Counted from the stretch's first letter, positions 47,761 to 60,779 are shown. The stretch is DNA of 64,000 bases from Varanus komodoensis (GCF_004798865.1 NW_025335440.1:9854857-9918856), one strand, 5' to 3'. Notes: generated by a model from the letters alone, not told the origin. Numbers and translations: made by a program.

Positions 47761-50700
47761 ACTTAAATGTCTGGATCCCTTCATTAACTGGGACATGCGA
47801 ATCAAGTGTGTTCTGGTTCACATGCGTTAGTCACATTTGCACCTAATGATAAGCCAGGAAACCTGGCTTATTAAACTCTGATGGGGGGAGGTGTAGATGC
47901 CATGCAAAGCCATGGTGGGTCGGTTGCCCCCATAGTGCTGATAAATGATCCGAGGCTTGTTCCAGACTCGCTTGCTGCTGGCATGTATCTTGGGGCCTCT
48001 GTGAGAACGTTTCTCCCCCAGGAACCTTTCCTTTCTTGTGATGTCAGCTGCCGTTTCTCTATTCATCTGCAGAGGGCCTTGGACATGTCTCACCTCTGTC
48101 TGCTCACAGCAGACAGTTTCCCCTCCTCCTTTGCCTGTGCTTGTCTTTTAAATAAAAATGGGGAACCCAAATAGCCCTGTGCGCTTCATCCATGGATGCC
48201 AGAGTCCTTCTCTGGCTCAAGAGCTGGGGTCTGCACATCACCCCTTCCTCCCTCCCCTCCGGCGGCCATTGCTTCCCCCACTATGATCTTTCCACCCGAG
48301 AAGTACTTTCCATTCTGGCTTCCTCTTCACCCACTTCCCCCTCCACCCCATCATGACTTTCTGTAGCCAGGTAATCATATTTCACTCATGCTGCTAACTC
48401 CGACCGACTGGTCTCTGGAAGCACGATGAAAGCTCCAGCCTCAGCTTCCCTTCTCACCTGCCCTGCCTCACCTCCTCACCAAGCTATCGGCCTGCTTTCC
48501 ACCGCACCTCACCCTGTGGAGCGGTGCCCTCCTTTTTCTGGCTGTTGCAACTTGTAAGCAATCTTATTGTAAATCCATGAACTGCAGCGCACTGGGCAGG
48601 CAAGAAAATGTTCCCGGCTGTCCTTCCTATAGAGCTTCGTAAGGCCCTGTGAGGAGGCCTTGCTCATATGGAAAGGGCTACCTAAATGATACTCACGGAG
48701 CTGCTGGTTAATGAATGGGATTTCCTGTAAAGTGCAATTATATGTGAAAAGCCCGGTGCTGATAGGCTAACGAGGGCCAATATGGGTTGCACAGGGGATA
48801 CTACCAGGAAGATGATTGGACAAAGGGGAATGCTTGCACCAGCAGTATCCTAATGGGGAAAGGATGCTCACCTGGGGTGCGACTTCCATGCAGGACCCAC
48901 TGCATTCCAGCCACTAGCAGGAGGAGTTAGTAATCTGCTTGCTGTTAATCTGTTACGAATACCGCACAGTTACTATGCATGTTGCGCATGTGGGTCATGA
49001 TCCCAGATCCAGTTAGCAAAAACTGTGGGGCTATTGCACACTTCACGCCATGTAGCTGTTTCGGATGGTGGGTTCGGCAGACGTGGGAGTGGGGGCTAGT
49101 TTGGGCAATCGTCAGCCCTGGCGCCGTTCTCCGCTCTTGGTTCCAGACGCTGGGGGGTTGTCCTGAAGGAACACCCCCTGCCCCGATTTGCAGATGTTGT
49201 GCAGGATGCCACACCTGGCAGTCACATCGGGTACAAGGACTTCTGCTGCTTCAGAAAGAAATAAAGGGAGCCCTGTCATGCCTCTCAGCTGCCAGAGAAG
49301 CTTGGATGGGGAATCCAGCACTGCTGTGGTGGCTGTTGAAGTTGTCTGTTGTGGTATCCTTGGAGACTAGAACGGTGCCAGGACCCATGGCCGAAGCACA
49401 AAAGCCTAGTTCCCGAGAACAAGCGGGTGCATGGGGAGGCTATTTATGGGAGTGGTGGGGGAGCTGGCTTATGTGTCGTTGGCAAATTCGAGAATATAGC
49501 AGTGTCATGCTATCTCCCCAAAACGCAAGTACTCATGTCCATAAAGCTGCCCTTACAGACAAAAGTGCTGGGGGCACCAAGTTATAAAAGCTTCCCCCCT
49601 TTGAGAGAGCGCTCAGATGTCAACAGGTGAAATGTAAAGAATCCAGACCCCCTGCTTCCCAAGGGAGCCCCAGATCAGGGTGCCTTCGATGCCTTTTCTC
49701 TCATCCCCCACCTTTAGGACAGCAATCAAGTGGAGCTCCTCTAATACGCACCATCTCTCTGAAGATGCTGCATGCAGCTGATTGCCCAGCCCCAAAGGTA
49801 GTCTTGGGAGGCAGGTACCCAAATCTGAAAGCAAATCTGCACACGGTCAGGCGCAACCGTTCTTTAATGTGAGGATTTTCACCTTGCCGTGTCTGAACCA
49901 TAGGCCTGGGTTCTGATACTGGGGTTTCCCAAGTGCCCCAGAACATGTGGAAAGTGTTGAAAAAGTTGTCCTCATCCCAAGCATCTATGTCCACCACCAG
50001 GGTTCACATGGCTTCAGTATGAGGAAGCGCCCACAGGGGGACAACACACCCGTCCGCTGTAAGATGCTCTTCTACAGATGCTGTAATCAAAGCATCTCCA
50101 CCTGTGTGCAAATGCACCTGCAGATGCTGCGGAGTTGCTTATGGCCAGCCAGGCCAAAGGTGCTTCCATAGCCACCCCCCTTCCCCGGCAGCATGGAGGC
50201 GGGAAGAGCCAGTACAGAATCCACTCCAGGCATGTCTGGCAACCTGGAAGGATTTGTCCTGTGAAAAGTGGTTTAGCAACATTCTCCACAGCAGAAATGG
50301 CTGGTTCTTCTGCCATATTCCCATTCCCATTCTTTCCCTTCTGCGTGGCATAAATGCTAGTTCTGCCATACCTCCTCTGTGGAGACGGGAAAGGCTGAAG
50401 GAGTGCAAGGTGAAGGATGCAGTTTGGAGCGCGTTAAGGACGGCCTGCCTTGGAGAGTGGTGGTGGGAAGAGGGATGCAGCCACTGACCGAAGCATCGCT
50501 TAATGCATTGTGGAAACACTGTAGCACAACAGAAAGAATGGCCACGGAGCCAAGCCCTGTAATGGAAATTAAGTGGCAGAGAGGTGGAGGGGAACCATTG
50601 ATTTGCAAAAGCATTATCCAGAGGGCATTTGCCACTGCTGTGGCCAGAAAGCCATGCTCCTCAGACAACATAGCCCATGCGGCAGTGGCAGAGAGCTCTC

Positions 50701-51780
50701 GGTTCATGGGCCAAGCTTCTTGTTTACTTTGCTGAAGGAAGCTGCAAAGGAAAGCAGTGAGGAAGGACAGAAGAAGCGGCGATTCTTTGAGTATACGACG
50801 ATCAATATTTAAGGCCCCAAAACATTAAAGAACGTCCCACTGCCGGCCTCCATGGCGGGAACGCCCTTTTGTGCTGTAGGCAAGAGAGTGTCACAGGAAG
50901 GCATTCTGTGTTTTGAACGAGCAGCTTTGCACGCCCTGCGTTGGAGGCATCCATCGTTCCAGAAACGAAACTGCGGCATCCCATCACCTGTTCCCCTCTC
51001 GGGAAATGCTTGGTCTAACCAAGCCGCAGTACTGCAAAGTGCGGGCTGAAAGAGTCCTTGAAAGCACGCCGAGGGCATCTTCAAAGGATTTTTTTGCTCC
51101 AAGAAGGATGGGACAGGGACAGGAGAACAAAGCACGTCGCGGGGTTGGGGGCGGGGAGATACTTGGTGGTTTAGTGCGGAGGAGGAAAAGAAATTGCCAA
51201 GCACCTGCCTTTCCCTGGTCCCGTTCCTTCCCCCGTCTGCCTGTGTGGAAGAACTTTGTGGGCGTTGAGTGCTCTGCAGACGTGCCTGGACCACTTGCTC
51301 AGGCGATCCACTCAGGCGATGGAGCAAATCCATCCAATCCATGGATGGATTGCTTGGCCGGGTGTGGGCCGCACTGTGGTGTGAGCCAAGGAGCCTTGCA
51401 GGCCATGCAGGGAAGACCGGTGGATGAGGTGGGCTCTGAAGTGGAGGCAGGCCGCAGAGCCCCGGCAGTGGCGGGAAGGGTTCACAAATGTGAACCCACA
51501 CACAAATGCGCGTCTTAATCCCAGCATAATCCATTGCTCAAACAAAACTTGCTTTCACACACTCAATGATCGTAAGGGATTGTACAAGAGGAAAAGTCAA
51601 AATGACATTACTTTGGTTAAAAAATTGGAGACTTCTTCTCTATGTGCCTTTCGGAAACCTTTTTTTAGGTGTGTGGAGGGAAGGCACCACAAAAATAAAA
51701 GTAGACTTGGCAGAATTGCAGACTCCAGAATTGCAGACTCCTTCAAGGTCATTTTGTGGATTACCCACAGTTGCCTTGCA
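47761..51780. other. Four-kilobase stretch with no gene recognised
   Basis: The composition is moderately GC-rich, with no named repeat. Small palindromic text (AAGCCAGGAAACCTGGCTTA at 47852) recalls 52715-52740. Several open frames exist, but none shows a domain, splice pattern or codon signature I trust. Confidence 0.45.
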
Positions 51781-51786
51781 AGAGAA

Positions 51787-51844
<58 letters not shown>

Positions 51845-51902
51845 AGTGAGAGAGAGAAAAAGAGAAAGAGAAAGAGAAAGAGAAAGAGAAAGAAAGAAAG
51901 AG
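51781..51902 (+). repeat. (GA)n / (GAAAGA)n purine tract, about 120 bp
   Basis: About 24 GA units are followed by AGAAAG hexamers. The + strand is almost pure purine. Confidence 0.98.
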
Positions 51903-54529
51903 TCCACAGACAAGTGAGGTGGTAAAATCATCTTGGAGCAGAGATGGCGGATGTGGGAACGGGGAGGCTGCAGCAGTCGATTCCCTGCTGGGCAAAATCA
52001 GCAAACCAGATCTCTCGCAAGCAGGAGCGTGTTTTCTGGCTGTTCTTGCCAAGCATCTCAGTGGCCCTTTTTAACAAGGAAAATAAGCCACCAAGCAGAA
52101 ACCACGCACGGCCTACAATGGCCCCTTTCTTCACACCACAGTGTGGCCTTCAGCCAACCAAACGATCATTTGCACCACTGCCTGAGCGGGAGAGATGACA
52201 CGATAACATACCCTGGCAGGTCCACCAGGGTGGGTTGTTCTGTCGTCCAAACCATGTCTGTATGTGCCGCTGTGTGTGCACCCATTCACTTCTCTTTTCA
52301 CATGAGTAGGTAAACAAACCAGAAAAAAGGGGGAGCTTCACGTGACATTCAAACCTGGGATTGTGGAGAAGGCTGTCCAAACAAGCCAGGATTCATATAA
52401 AGCTGGTTTAGGATCCCGGCTTGTTTGAGTACATTAGCCATAGGCATGGATCAGGGCATCACACAGAGATCTTCCTACCTGGTGTGTTTACCTGTTCGTG
52501 CTAAAGGGGGGACGAAGAGGTAATGAATGGCCTGACCTGCACCAGCAGAAGGGTGAGCAGAACATTCATCTCCGGACGTTTTGACTCCATTTCCCAGCAT
52601 TCCTGATCACTGACCATGTTGACAGCGGCTTCTTGGATCTGAAGACCAAGAAAAGTGCTGATCTACCTACTGGCCACTTCTCTGCTAGCACACAGCTCAT
52701 TCACATCACAGTTTATTAAGCCAGGATTCCTGGCTTATTTTAAAGTGCAGGTGTGACCACAGACTCTATGTGTATATGACTCCTGCACATGCAAAGAGGG
52801 CTGATGGAAGTTAGGCCGTTTTGCTCCACCCACTTGGTCACCTGGGCATAAATGAAGCAAGCTAGTATCACAGCAGTATTTTGAACATCTGCAATGTAAA
52901 CCAAGGGATGATTCACCTCCTCTAGCAAGCCGGCTTGAATTTCCCACTTAGTGGAGAGTCGCAGCTAATTGCAGCTCTCTTAATGCACGTGTCCTGTACA
53001 AAAACCCAGTTTGCAAATGTTCTTTTGTGGCCTTCCTCTGTGGCATTTCAGGGTACACTTCAAACTCTGTGCAATCACAGCAATGTAATATGTGAGTGGC
53101 CGTTAATTTCCACTAATATCAGCCAAGCCTGGAAATTCCAGTGGAGTGCAGGGAGCGAGGTGTGTGCCTGCATCCCCCTCTGTCTCTTTCTAGCTCTTAG
53201 AGTGCTGTTCCTTTAAGAGCAGGCCTTGCAGGTTGTATACAGGCATTTGCTTTTCTGAAAATGTAATGCAGCCTTATTGATCATCTTTCTATGCTTTGGT
53301 CGCTAAACAGCCTACCAAATATAGAAACCTATCATCAGAATCAATGCATAATTGATTTCAATTTGTGACATCCAGTCAGAAAGCAGGGAGAGTGCTTTTT
53401 GGACATCCACCAATGGTCAGTGGCTTCAGAAAACCACAGGGAGCAAATGGGTTTCCCTGGCAGCAGTGGAGGGATGTGTTAATTTAGGAATTGTGCAACA
53501 TTTTAAGATCCTTAAATGTCAAGAATAAAGTTCAAGTGGATGGAGAACTGGCAGCATCAGTAATGTTCCGGGAGATGGGAAATGTCACCTGTGGAATGGG
53601 CCTTTGGAATGGCAGTTTCTCTGCCCAGGATGGGGAGAACATGGGAAGCATCTCGGATGGGAATCTTAGCAGATGGGTCAGGCAGGTTTTCCTTGTGTCA
53701 CGGTGGCAGCTTGGAAAAGGAGGAACTCTGCAGATGGGCAGAGGGCGGCATTGCAGCAGCCGGCTCAAGTTAGTGCCTGGCAGGGCTGCCCTGTCCTTGG
53801 GCCACAGATGTTGAGTCCCTTTCAGCCTGAGGTCTGAATTCTGGTTCAGAGACTCTCGGGGGCCGCCTGCCAGTGCCAGGCAGGCCAAAGGCAAAAGCCG
53901 TGAAGTCAAAAAGCCCGGCATATTTTAACCAAGCATTAAGGGAGGTACTTCAGTCTTTCTGGAGGGGGCGGGGGGGGGACTGCACAACAGCTGGGAGACA
54001 ACCAGACCATCTGTGCTTGCAGGAAAGCGGGCATGGTCTCCTGGGGATTCCTGAAACAGGACAGAATTTGCTCGGGGCCAGTGGTTCTGCACCCCTGCAG
54101 CAGGCGGAGTGAAGGGGCAGATGTGCAGGATGTCGGCATCACCATCCAAAGCTGTTCCTCCTGAGCCGTTCCCAACCTGCTGGACTGGTGCTCTGGGGGC
54201 AGCACCTCGGGGGAAATCCACCTTGCTGCGTTCTGCCTCTCCTGGGGCCCGGGATGCAGCGGCATCAACACTGCCATGCTCTCCCGTAGCCAGGGCAGTC
54301 TGGGCAGGTGCCAGCTGTGGGACGGCCCCTTCGGAAGTGAGCAGGCGGAGAGCGGCTCGTCACTCGAGCGGGTCACACGCACGCGAGCGTTGCTGTGCTC
54401 CTGCGGGGCAGCCAGTGCCGCAGTGTAGAGCTTGCCGGAGCAGCGGCAGGCCGGTGCCAGGCAGAGCGCGGACGTGGCTCTCTCTGCAGCAGCTTCAGGG
54501 GGCTGCTGTGGGAAGTGCACTCCCACTAA
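51903..54529. other. Stretch with no gene recognised
   Basis: A palindromic passage at about 52690-52760 (TTAAGCCAGGATTCCTGGCT) is present. Otherwise no exon, named repeat or RNA gene was recognised. Confidence 0.45.
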
Positions 54530-54776
54530 TGCAGTTTTTTAATTAATTTATTAGATTGATAGCTCACCTTTTTCCTACAATGAATTCAAAGCAGCTTGCA
54601 GAATTCCCCTTCTGCTCTCAATCTTATACCCACAACAGCAACCCTGTGAGGTAGGTTAGGCTGAGAGTCTGTGACTGGCCCAGAGTCACCCAGTGGGATC
54701 CATGGCTGAACGGGGACTCGAACCCGGATCGCCTGAGTCCCAGCCCCGCACTCATCGCCACTATTCCACACTGGCC
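54530..54776 (-). mobile_element. tRNA-derived SINE, antisense, near complete
   Basis: The antisense tail TTTTAATTAATTTATTAG is followed by CAACAGCAACCCTGTGAGGT, GGCTGAGAGTCTGTGACTGG and CCAGAGTCACCCAGTGGGAT. The antisense B-box GGGGACTCGAACCCGGATC is the best preserved in the window. It ends with the antisense head ATTCCACACTGGC. Confidence 0.92.
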
Positions 54777-54824
54777 TTCAGCATAAGCGTGGATCCTGCC
54801 CCCCATATTTTCTACAAGCCTCCT

Positions 54825-54930
54825 CCAGCCTGGTGCCCTCCAAATGCATTGGACTAAGCTCTCATTATCCCTGCTCTGCCACTGAGCCTTCTGGCTGGGG
54901 ATGATTGGAATTTCAGGCCAAGTTATCTCT
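54825..54930. repeat. Hairpin interspersed repeat, diverged
   Basis: CTCCAGCCTGGTGCCCTCCA, ATGCATTGGACTAAGCTCTC and GGCTGGGGATGATTGGAATT. Confidence 0.5.
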
Positions 54931-55098
54931 AACTTTTTGGGTCCTTGGGCACATTTGCATTTTGGAAAAGAGCACTGGGCCTCAACACAACTTGAAGTTG
55001 TGCTTGTGTATGTTGAGGAAAATGGTTTTGTGCATGGCTGTACCTGTCTGTCTTTTCTGTGCTGTACTGCGCCGTGCGCTATCGTTCTCTGGCTCCCG

Positions 55099-55345
55099 AT
55101 CCATCCATCTTTCCATCCTTCCATCTTTCTGTCCTCTCGTCCTTCCTTTCATCCTTCCATCCTTCTGTCTTCCCTTCCCTTCCCTTCCCTTCCCTTCCCT
55201 TCCCTTCCCTCCGTCCATCCACCTCTCTGGTCTCTCTTTTTCCTTCCTTCCATCTGTCTCTCCATCTCTCTGCCCTCCCACACACTCTCTGGCTGCTCTT
55301 TCCCCGATTCCTCCCTCCCTCCTGTCTCCTCATCTCTGCTAGATG
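55099..55345 (+). repeat. Pyrimidine-rich (CCTT/CCAT/TTCCC)n tract
   Basis: About 245 bp is almost entirely C and T on the + strand, with CATCCTTC words and about eight TTCCC units at 55171-55210. Confidence 0.92.
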
Positions 55346-56539
55346 AATCGAGCAATTTCTCCATGTATTTGCATGGGGCAAGAAACAGCCCCCTGGTGGA
55401 AGCCCGTGGGGGTTTGCTGTTTCTCCAAGCATCCTTGACGGGTGAGTGGGCTTCATTCTCCCCTCGCCCCGCTTTTTCAGCAGAGACTTTTCCCGCTCCT
55501 TGAAAATCAGCTGGGGGGCGCATGCAGAGTTCACCCACCCCCAGGGACCCCGTTGTCTCCCATGTCAGAGTTTTGACCGCGAGGAGTCACTTTCTGCCTC
55601 TGGCAGGGTGAATGTAGGAATCGCCCCATTTACTTGCAGAGGGGAAGCAGCTGGTCCAGGCCTTCCAGCAGCAGCAGCAGCGGCAACACCTGAGGGTGCC
55701 GTCCTGGAGACCCTGGAGGGCAGAGGGCGACCTGGCGTGCTCCAGATGGCCGTTATGGGGGCTTACGGAGGATGCGTTTGGGGGCAACCGGTTGAGGAGC
55801 CCTGGTGTAGAGCCATTAATCTGGGCCGGCCAGGCCTCTGCAGGAAGGCTGGACTACTGGGGGCGCGCTTTTCTCGGGTGGAAGAATTCTCCCTCTTTCT
55901 GTGCTGGACAGAGATGCTCTGGTGACCGGGCAGGGGACTTAGAAGGACCTGGCTAGGGAGCCCTTCTCATGACCCCCAAGCAGGTATTAATGCTGGTTGA
56001 CGGCTTGTAAACTTGAATTGAACTCCTTCTTTGAGAAATGTGCCCACAGAAACACAAAGTGCTCGTTTTTGTGCAGCGACCTTGGCGGTTCCGCTTTTTC
56101 GCGGTGGAGAACCCTTGACGGAATGGAAGCCAATCAGCTTCGCATGCCACGGGAGAAATGGGAAAGGGCTAAGAGAAAGAGGGTAAAACAAAAGCAGAGT
56201 GGCTTGCTCGTTCAGCTGGAGGAGCCACGTGCCTCCAGAAGCAACCCTCCCCTCCTGCCCCACACGCAACATCGAAACTTCAGCGTCCCGAGCACGGGGG
56301 TTTCCGGCTGGCCGTCATGAGCGCAGCCTCCTGTCCCAGGGCGATTTGCTGCATTAGCAGCAAAGCAGGACTTCTGAATGGCGGCACCTCGGCCGGCCGG
56401 CCGTCAGTCCGGGGCTCACATGCTGAGCTTTTGAGCAAGCTGAGGGGAGGACGTGTGCTTGGAAAGTTTTCTAGGTAATTTGCACCAGGAAATGTTCGGT
56501 TTGTGCCTGGGGAAAAGAATTCTGATGCCCCAGATCAGC
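55346..56539. other. Stretch with no recognised feature
   Basis: Moderately GC-rich, with a short CAG run at 55665-55680. No exon or named repeat was recognised. Confidence 0.45.
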
Positions 56540-56675
56540 CTTCCTCAGCCTGGTGCTCTTCAGAGGTTTAGAACTACAGTTCCCAGCATCCCTGGCTGCT
56601 GGCCAGACAGCCTGGGGCTGCTGGGAGTTGAGGCCTGACCCATTTGGAGGACACAATGTTGGGGAATGCTGTCCA
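56540..56675. repeat. Hairpin interspersed repeat
   Basis: The left arm CTCAGCCTGGTGCTCTTCAG, AACTACAGTTCCCAGCATCC is answered by the right arm GGGCTGCTGGGAGTTGAGGC, ACACAATGTTGGGGAATGCT. The centre is GGCTGCTGGCCAG. Confidence 0.68.
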
Positions 56676-56769
56676 TTCTGCATATTTATTTGTCCTGCAT
56701 TTAGTAAACAATGAAACTTGAAGACAACTTGTTCATTTTTTGTCCCAATTTGTTGGTGTAGGGGGGAGT

Positions 56770-57200
56770 TAAAGTGATTATTTTATTTATTTATTTATTT
56801 AAAAAATGTGTAGGCTGTCCATTACTATCGTCTCTGGATGGCTTACAATATTATTTCAATCTTCAATAAAATAAGTTAACTATTCCTCACTGAGCATTAT
56901 TTAAAATGAATAAGGCTTGCACCATTAAAATTACTGTATGTTAAAATATTGGCCAAATGAAAAGGTCTTGTCCTGGCGCTGAAAAACATATAATGACGGC
57001 TCCAGGCGGACCTCTCTGGGGAGCACATTCCATAGTCGGGGCGCCACTGCAGAGAAGGCCCTCCTCCGAGTGCTCTGTCTCCTGGCCTCTTTCAAAGAGG
57101 GTTCCCGGAGGAGGGCCTCTGCTGCCGATCTTAGGGGGCGGGAGGGCATGTAGGGGAAAAGGCATTCCTTTAGGTATCCTGGTCCCAAGATACCTTCATT
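56770..57200 (-). mobile_element. L2 LINE 3' end, antisense
   Basis: The minus-strand frame gives MGPGYLKECLFPYMPSRPLR, EALLREPSLKEARRQSTRRR and AFSAVAPRLWNVLPREVRLE. This is the same L2 tail as at 29823-30375. The element's 3' AT-rich end, with an ATTT run, lies at about 56780-56800. Confidence 0.9.
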
Positions 57201-57289
57201 TAATACAATTTAAATGTTGTATTTAGCAGATGTTTTCCCAACTTGGTGCCATTCAGAGGGGATTAAGAGGGCAATGCTAGGTATGTTTA

Positions 57290-57370
57290 GATGGCACTAA
57301 GGGAGCAGTTTTATGCAGGTTTAGGCAGACACGACTGGCTAGGGGCTGTTGGGAGTTGTCGGGATCTTCC
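57290..57370. repeat. Short repeat of the TTTAGACAG hairpin family
   Basis: TTTTATGCAGGTTTAGGCAG, GGGCTGTTGGGAGTTGTCGG and GATCTTCCCTGTGTAACTC recall 46295-46390. Confidence 0.45.
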
Positions 57371-57589
57371 CTGTGTAACTCTGCTTCTCTCTGTGCCCTT
57401 ACACTTCACTGAGCCTCCATCAGCCTGGGCAGTGTCAGGAATCCCGAGAATTGTAGTGGAACAGTTAAGAAAGGCGGCAGGTGGAAGCTGAGTGAAATGA
57501 ACTCAGATTTTTACATGCAAAGCAGAACAGCTGTCCAGGATACCTAATGGTGCACCTTTACCTGTGCATACCTATGCATGCCCCACAAT

Positions 57590-57935
57590 TTTCATCTGAG
57601 GCCCTCCCTCAACTGTCTCCCTTGAGAGAGGTTCAAAAGTTGGCGAAAAGGGTGAGGGCTTTTTGGTGGTGGTCCCCTCACTCTGGAAGGATCTCCCCAA
57701 TGAACCCATCATTTTTGGGGTGTTCTCTGCATCCAGGCATTGGATGGCGCATGATGGGATCTTAATATCAGTTATTTCACTGTCATGCAGTATCTTACTA
57801 TACTTAAGACTATGTAAATTTGTTTTAAAATTGTAGGTTATATATGATTTTGTTTTGTAGTTTTTGTGGTCTGCTCAGAGAGCTTTGGCTGTTGGGCTGT
57901 ATAGAAAAGAAATGGAATAAAGGAACAGGTTGGTG
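57590..57935 (+). mobile_element. L2-like LINE 3' fragment, diverged
   Basis: GGTGAGGGCTTTTTGGTGGT, GGTCCCCTCACTCTGGAAGG and GATCTCCCCAATGAACCCAT correspond to the AFxVVAPxLWxxLP segment. The tail has TTGTTTTAAAATTGTAGGTT and ends GAAATGGAATAAAG. Confidence 0.62.
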
Positions 57936-59224
57936 GAGATGCACTTTCGGAATGAAGAGACTAAACTTCCACTCAAAAGACTTACATTGCATTACAAGTC
58001 ATCTGTTTGTGGAGCACATGGCCTTGGCACGTAAAATATGAAGAGCTGGTCTTGGGCTCTGTACTTGTTTCAGACACTTCGGGGACAATCCAATCACGAT
58101 AAGTGGGCGCCTTCAGTCCAGGGGCTTATGTGTATCCAGCACAGAGCAAGAAGAGAACGGGGGTGATCATTCCCCCCACGCTGTGCATTTTAGCCGGCTA
58201 TCTAGAGGAAGGAAGGATTCAGCACCTACAAAGTACCCCAGACCCTGCCTCCTCTGGTCTCCTCTCACCCCCCCCGCCCCCTTCAAAGTCACTTTTCTGA
58301 CTCCAGAGAGCATCCAGCAGGGTTCTTTCTGTGCCAGTTATGAAGAGCAGGAGAAGGGAATTGGCGCTTTCCCACTCTGAGGCTGGAGGGCTGTCTGGGG
58401 GTCATGGGATCCCCCCACCCCCCGGCCACCTCCATCCACTGGTGCTTCATTATCCTTGCCATTTTCATGATGTGATGCAGGGGTGGCTGCTGTCTTTGTT
58501 CTGTGGATAATGTTTGCCATTTTGGTACACACTAGAATTGTCACAATCCAAGCATGCCCTTTTGATAAGAGATGGGATTTGCACATGTGCCAGTTTCTGT
58601 GTGATTCTGGAATCTCCTGTGTGCAGTTTGGATTTTGCAGCTCAGGCCTTGCATGCAGAAGGGTTTCAGATGTCCTTCCCGGCTTCTCCCAGGGAAGGAA
58701 TGGCAGTGCCGGGAATCCCTGCTTTAGGAAATGCCTGAGAGAGATGCTGTGACTTGGTTCAGTCTAGGCATAGCACAGGAGCCTGGGGGCCGTTTGGAGA
58801 CCTTCTGACGACCACAGCCCCCTCTACAGCTCCCCTTCTCCCCCCGCACCCCCAGCCATGGTGGGATAGTTTCCTGACTGCTGTATTGTTTCTCCCCCCT
58901 CATAAAGTGTGAAAGAGTTTTAAGTGAAGGGATGCCAGCGTTGGGGAAGGTTGGGCTCCCCCCCCCTTTGCTCTCAGCTCCACCCACCACGTCATCCAGC
59001 CCCCGAAAGCGGAACTGAAATTGGACGAGGCCCTTGGACTGCAAGATATTCAGCACCCTGGCATCCGGCACATGGTCACATGCTCTCATAAAGCTATGAT
59101 TTAGCGGTGGCTGACTTAAAATCCTCGTAACCTCTGTGCTCCTATTCGGCTTAAGTTATCTGTTTACCTATTCCTGAAAGACAACATTTGGGGGTCTGCA
59201 TGTGATTCTGCCCACTCTGTCGCT
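57936..59224. other. Stretch with no recognised feature
   Basis: C-runs near 58268 and 58960. No exon or named repeat was recognised. Confidence 0.45.
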
Positions 59225-59345
59225 ATAGGCAACTTCAGGCTTTCCAGATGTGTTGGCCTGCAACTCCCATCTGCCCTACCAATGATAGTCAATGATGAGG
59301 GATGATGGGCGTTGTAGCCCAAAACATCTGGAGGGTGTACCCCTG
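59225..59345. repeat. Hairpin interspersed repeat, best preserved copy
   Basis: The left arm TCCAGATGTGTTGGCCTGCA, ACTCCCATCTGCCC is answered by the right arm GGATGATGGGCGTTGTAGCC, CAAAACATCTGGAGGG. The arms pair over about 40 bp. Confidence 0.75.
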
Positions 59346-60779
59346 GTCTAAAATGTGCAGCTGTGCCATGTGCTTAGCCACCTCCAGCCAACAAGCGCCA
59401 TGCAGATGATCTTGACACAATCTAGAGGCGGACTGTGGCACAAATGCCACACAGATTGTAACGTGGCTTTATGCATTTACTTCAGCGGGGGCGTTTGTTT
59501 TATCCTGCTCTTTAGCCGAAATGCAGTCAGTAACAAAGAATATAGTATACAGTGACAAAGTAATATATAATATGCAGTAGCAAAGCCCTGCCCTGAGCTT
59601 AGGTAATAAAAAGGCATGGCACAAAAGGAAAGGAGACGGGGAGGAAAGAAGGAAACAGCAAAACCCAAGCAGGGGTTCCCAGCTGTAAGCTTTATGTTGT
59701 TACCTGGATAACGTACACGTCCTTTATACATGCAAGAAATAAAGCATGTATTTATTTATTTATATCCAAGGGAGGCCGGGCTACTTCCTTCTTAAGTATT
59801 CCACCAGCAGGCAGAGACATTTTGATTCTGGCAGGCTTTGGGCATTTAAGTTGATTTGCCTCTAGACTTAAAAAAATGGTTGACATGTTATTTTTTTCTT
59901 ACTGACATGCCTCTGTCTTTTTTTTTTTTTTCCCTTCCTTCGAAGTGTTCTTAATTGGTGAGTTGTAATGTTTGGATGATAGTTTTTGTTAGGCCCCCAC
60001 CCCGCCTTTTGCTGCCAGCCGTGTCAGCCTTGCTGTGGTTCCTCCCCATGCGGTGGGCAGGCCCTGGGGCCAGTAGCCGATAAGGCTGGCAGAAGCTGGC
60101 AGCCGGAAGCTTCTGGGGTGAAGCAGCCCATCCTGGCCCAGTTCAGCTGCAAGGATGAGGACTGGATCCCACAGTGGCAGTGCCGGTCTCTGTTTTGCTG
60201 CGTTGCTGCCCGAGTGCATTGTCTCCCATGCACTCCGCCTCCAGGACTTTCCCACCCCTGTGTGCATGTGTACAGCCCCCTCCAAAAGCCCCCCAGCTGC
60301 TCCAGACAAAACAAAGCCCTCCCAATAACAACAGTTGAACAATGGGATTTCAGCCACAGGAGGGGAACCTGCATTCGCAGCCTTTTCCCAGTGACAAGGA
60401 GAAAATCCTTGAAAACCTGCCAGGCTGGTGTCCTTTGGCCGGCTGGCAACCCTCCTTGGGCATGGGACCGGGGATCATAATGCTGTGCACAAGCTCAGGT
60501 TTTTGCTCAGGACTGAGGAGGGCCCCTGCCAGAATCCTGCAGAACATTCGACTGCGCTTCCGTGAAGGCATCAGCCCTATGCCGGCCTCCTTTTAAAAAG
60601 CCATTGTCTTCCATTTGGTTATTGCATATTGTATTCATTCCATATTTAGTACTGCAGCAACCTGGAACATTTTGTTCTTATCTCTTCTATTCTTGCCTTG
60701 CTAACTTGCTTTGTCCTCCCGTCCGCTGCCCTGCGTGTGGCAGAGAAGACCCTCTGACTGCACAGAGCTTCTGAAATCC
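59346..60779. other. Stretch with no recognised feature
   Basis: Contains an ATTT run near 59750 and a T-run near 59918-59931. No exon or named mobile element was recognised. Confidence 0.45.

Noticed and set aside
51424-52052. Open frames on both strands through the GA tract
   Set aside because: They are low-complexity readings of a (GA)n repeat (Arg-Glu or Ser-Leu runs), not genes.
54690-54776. tRNA gene on the minus strand
   Set aside because: The good B-box belongs to the head of a tRNA-derived SINE. The SINE body and tail follow, and no cloverleaf is kept.
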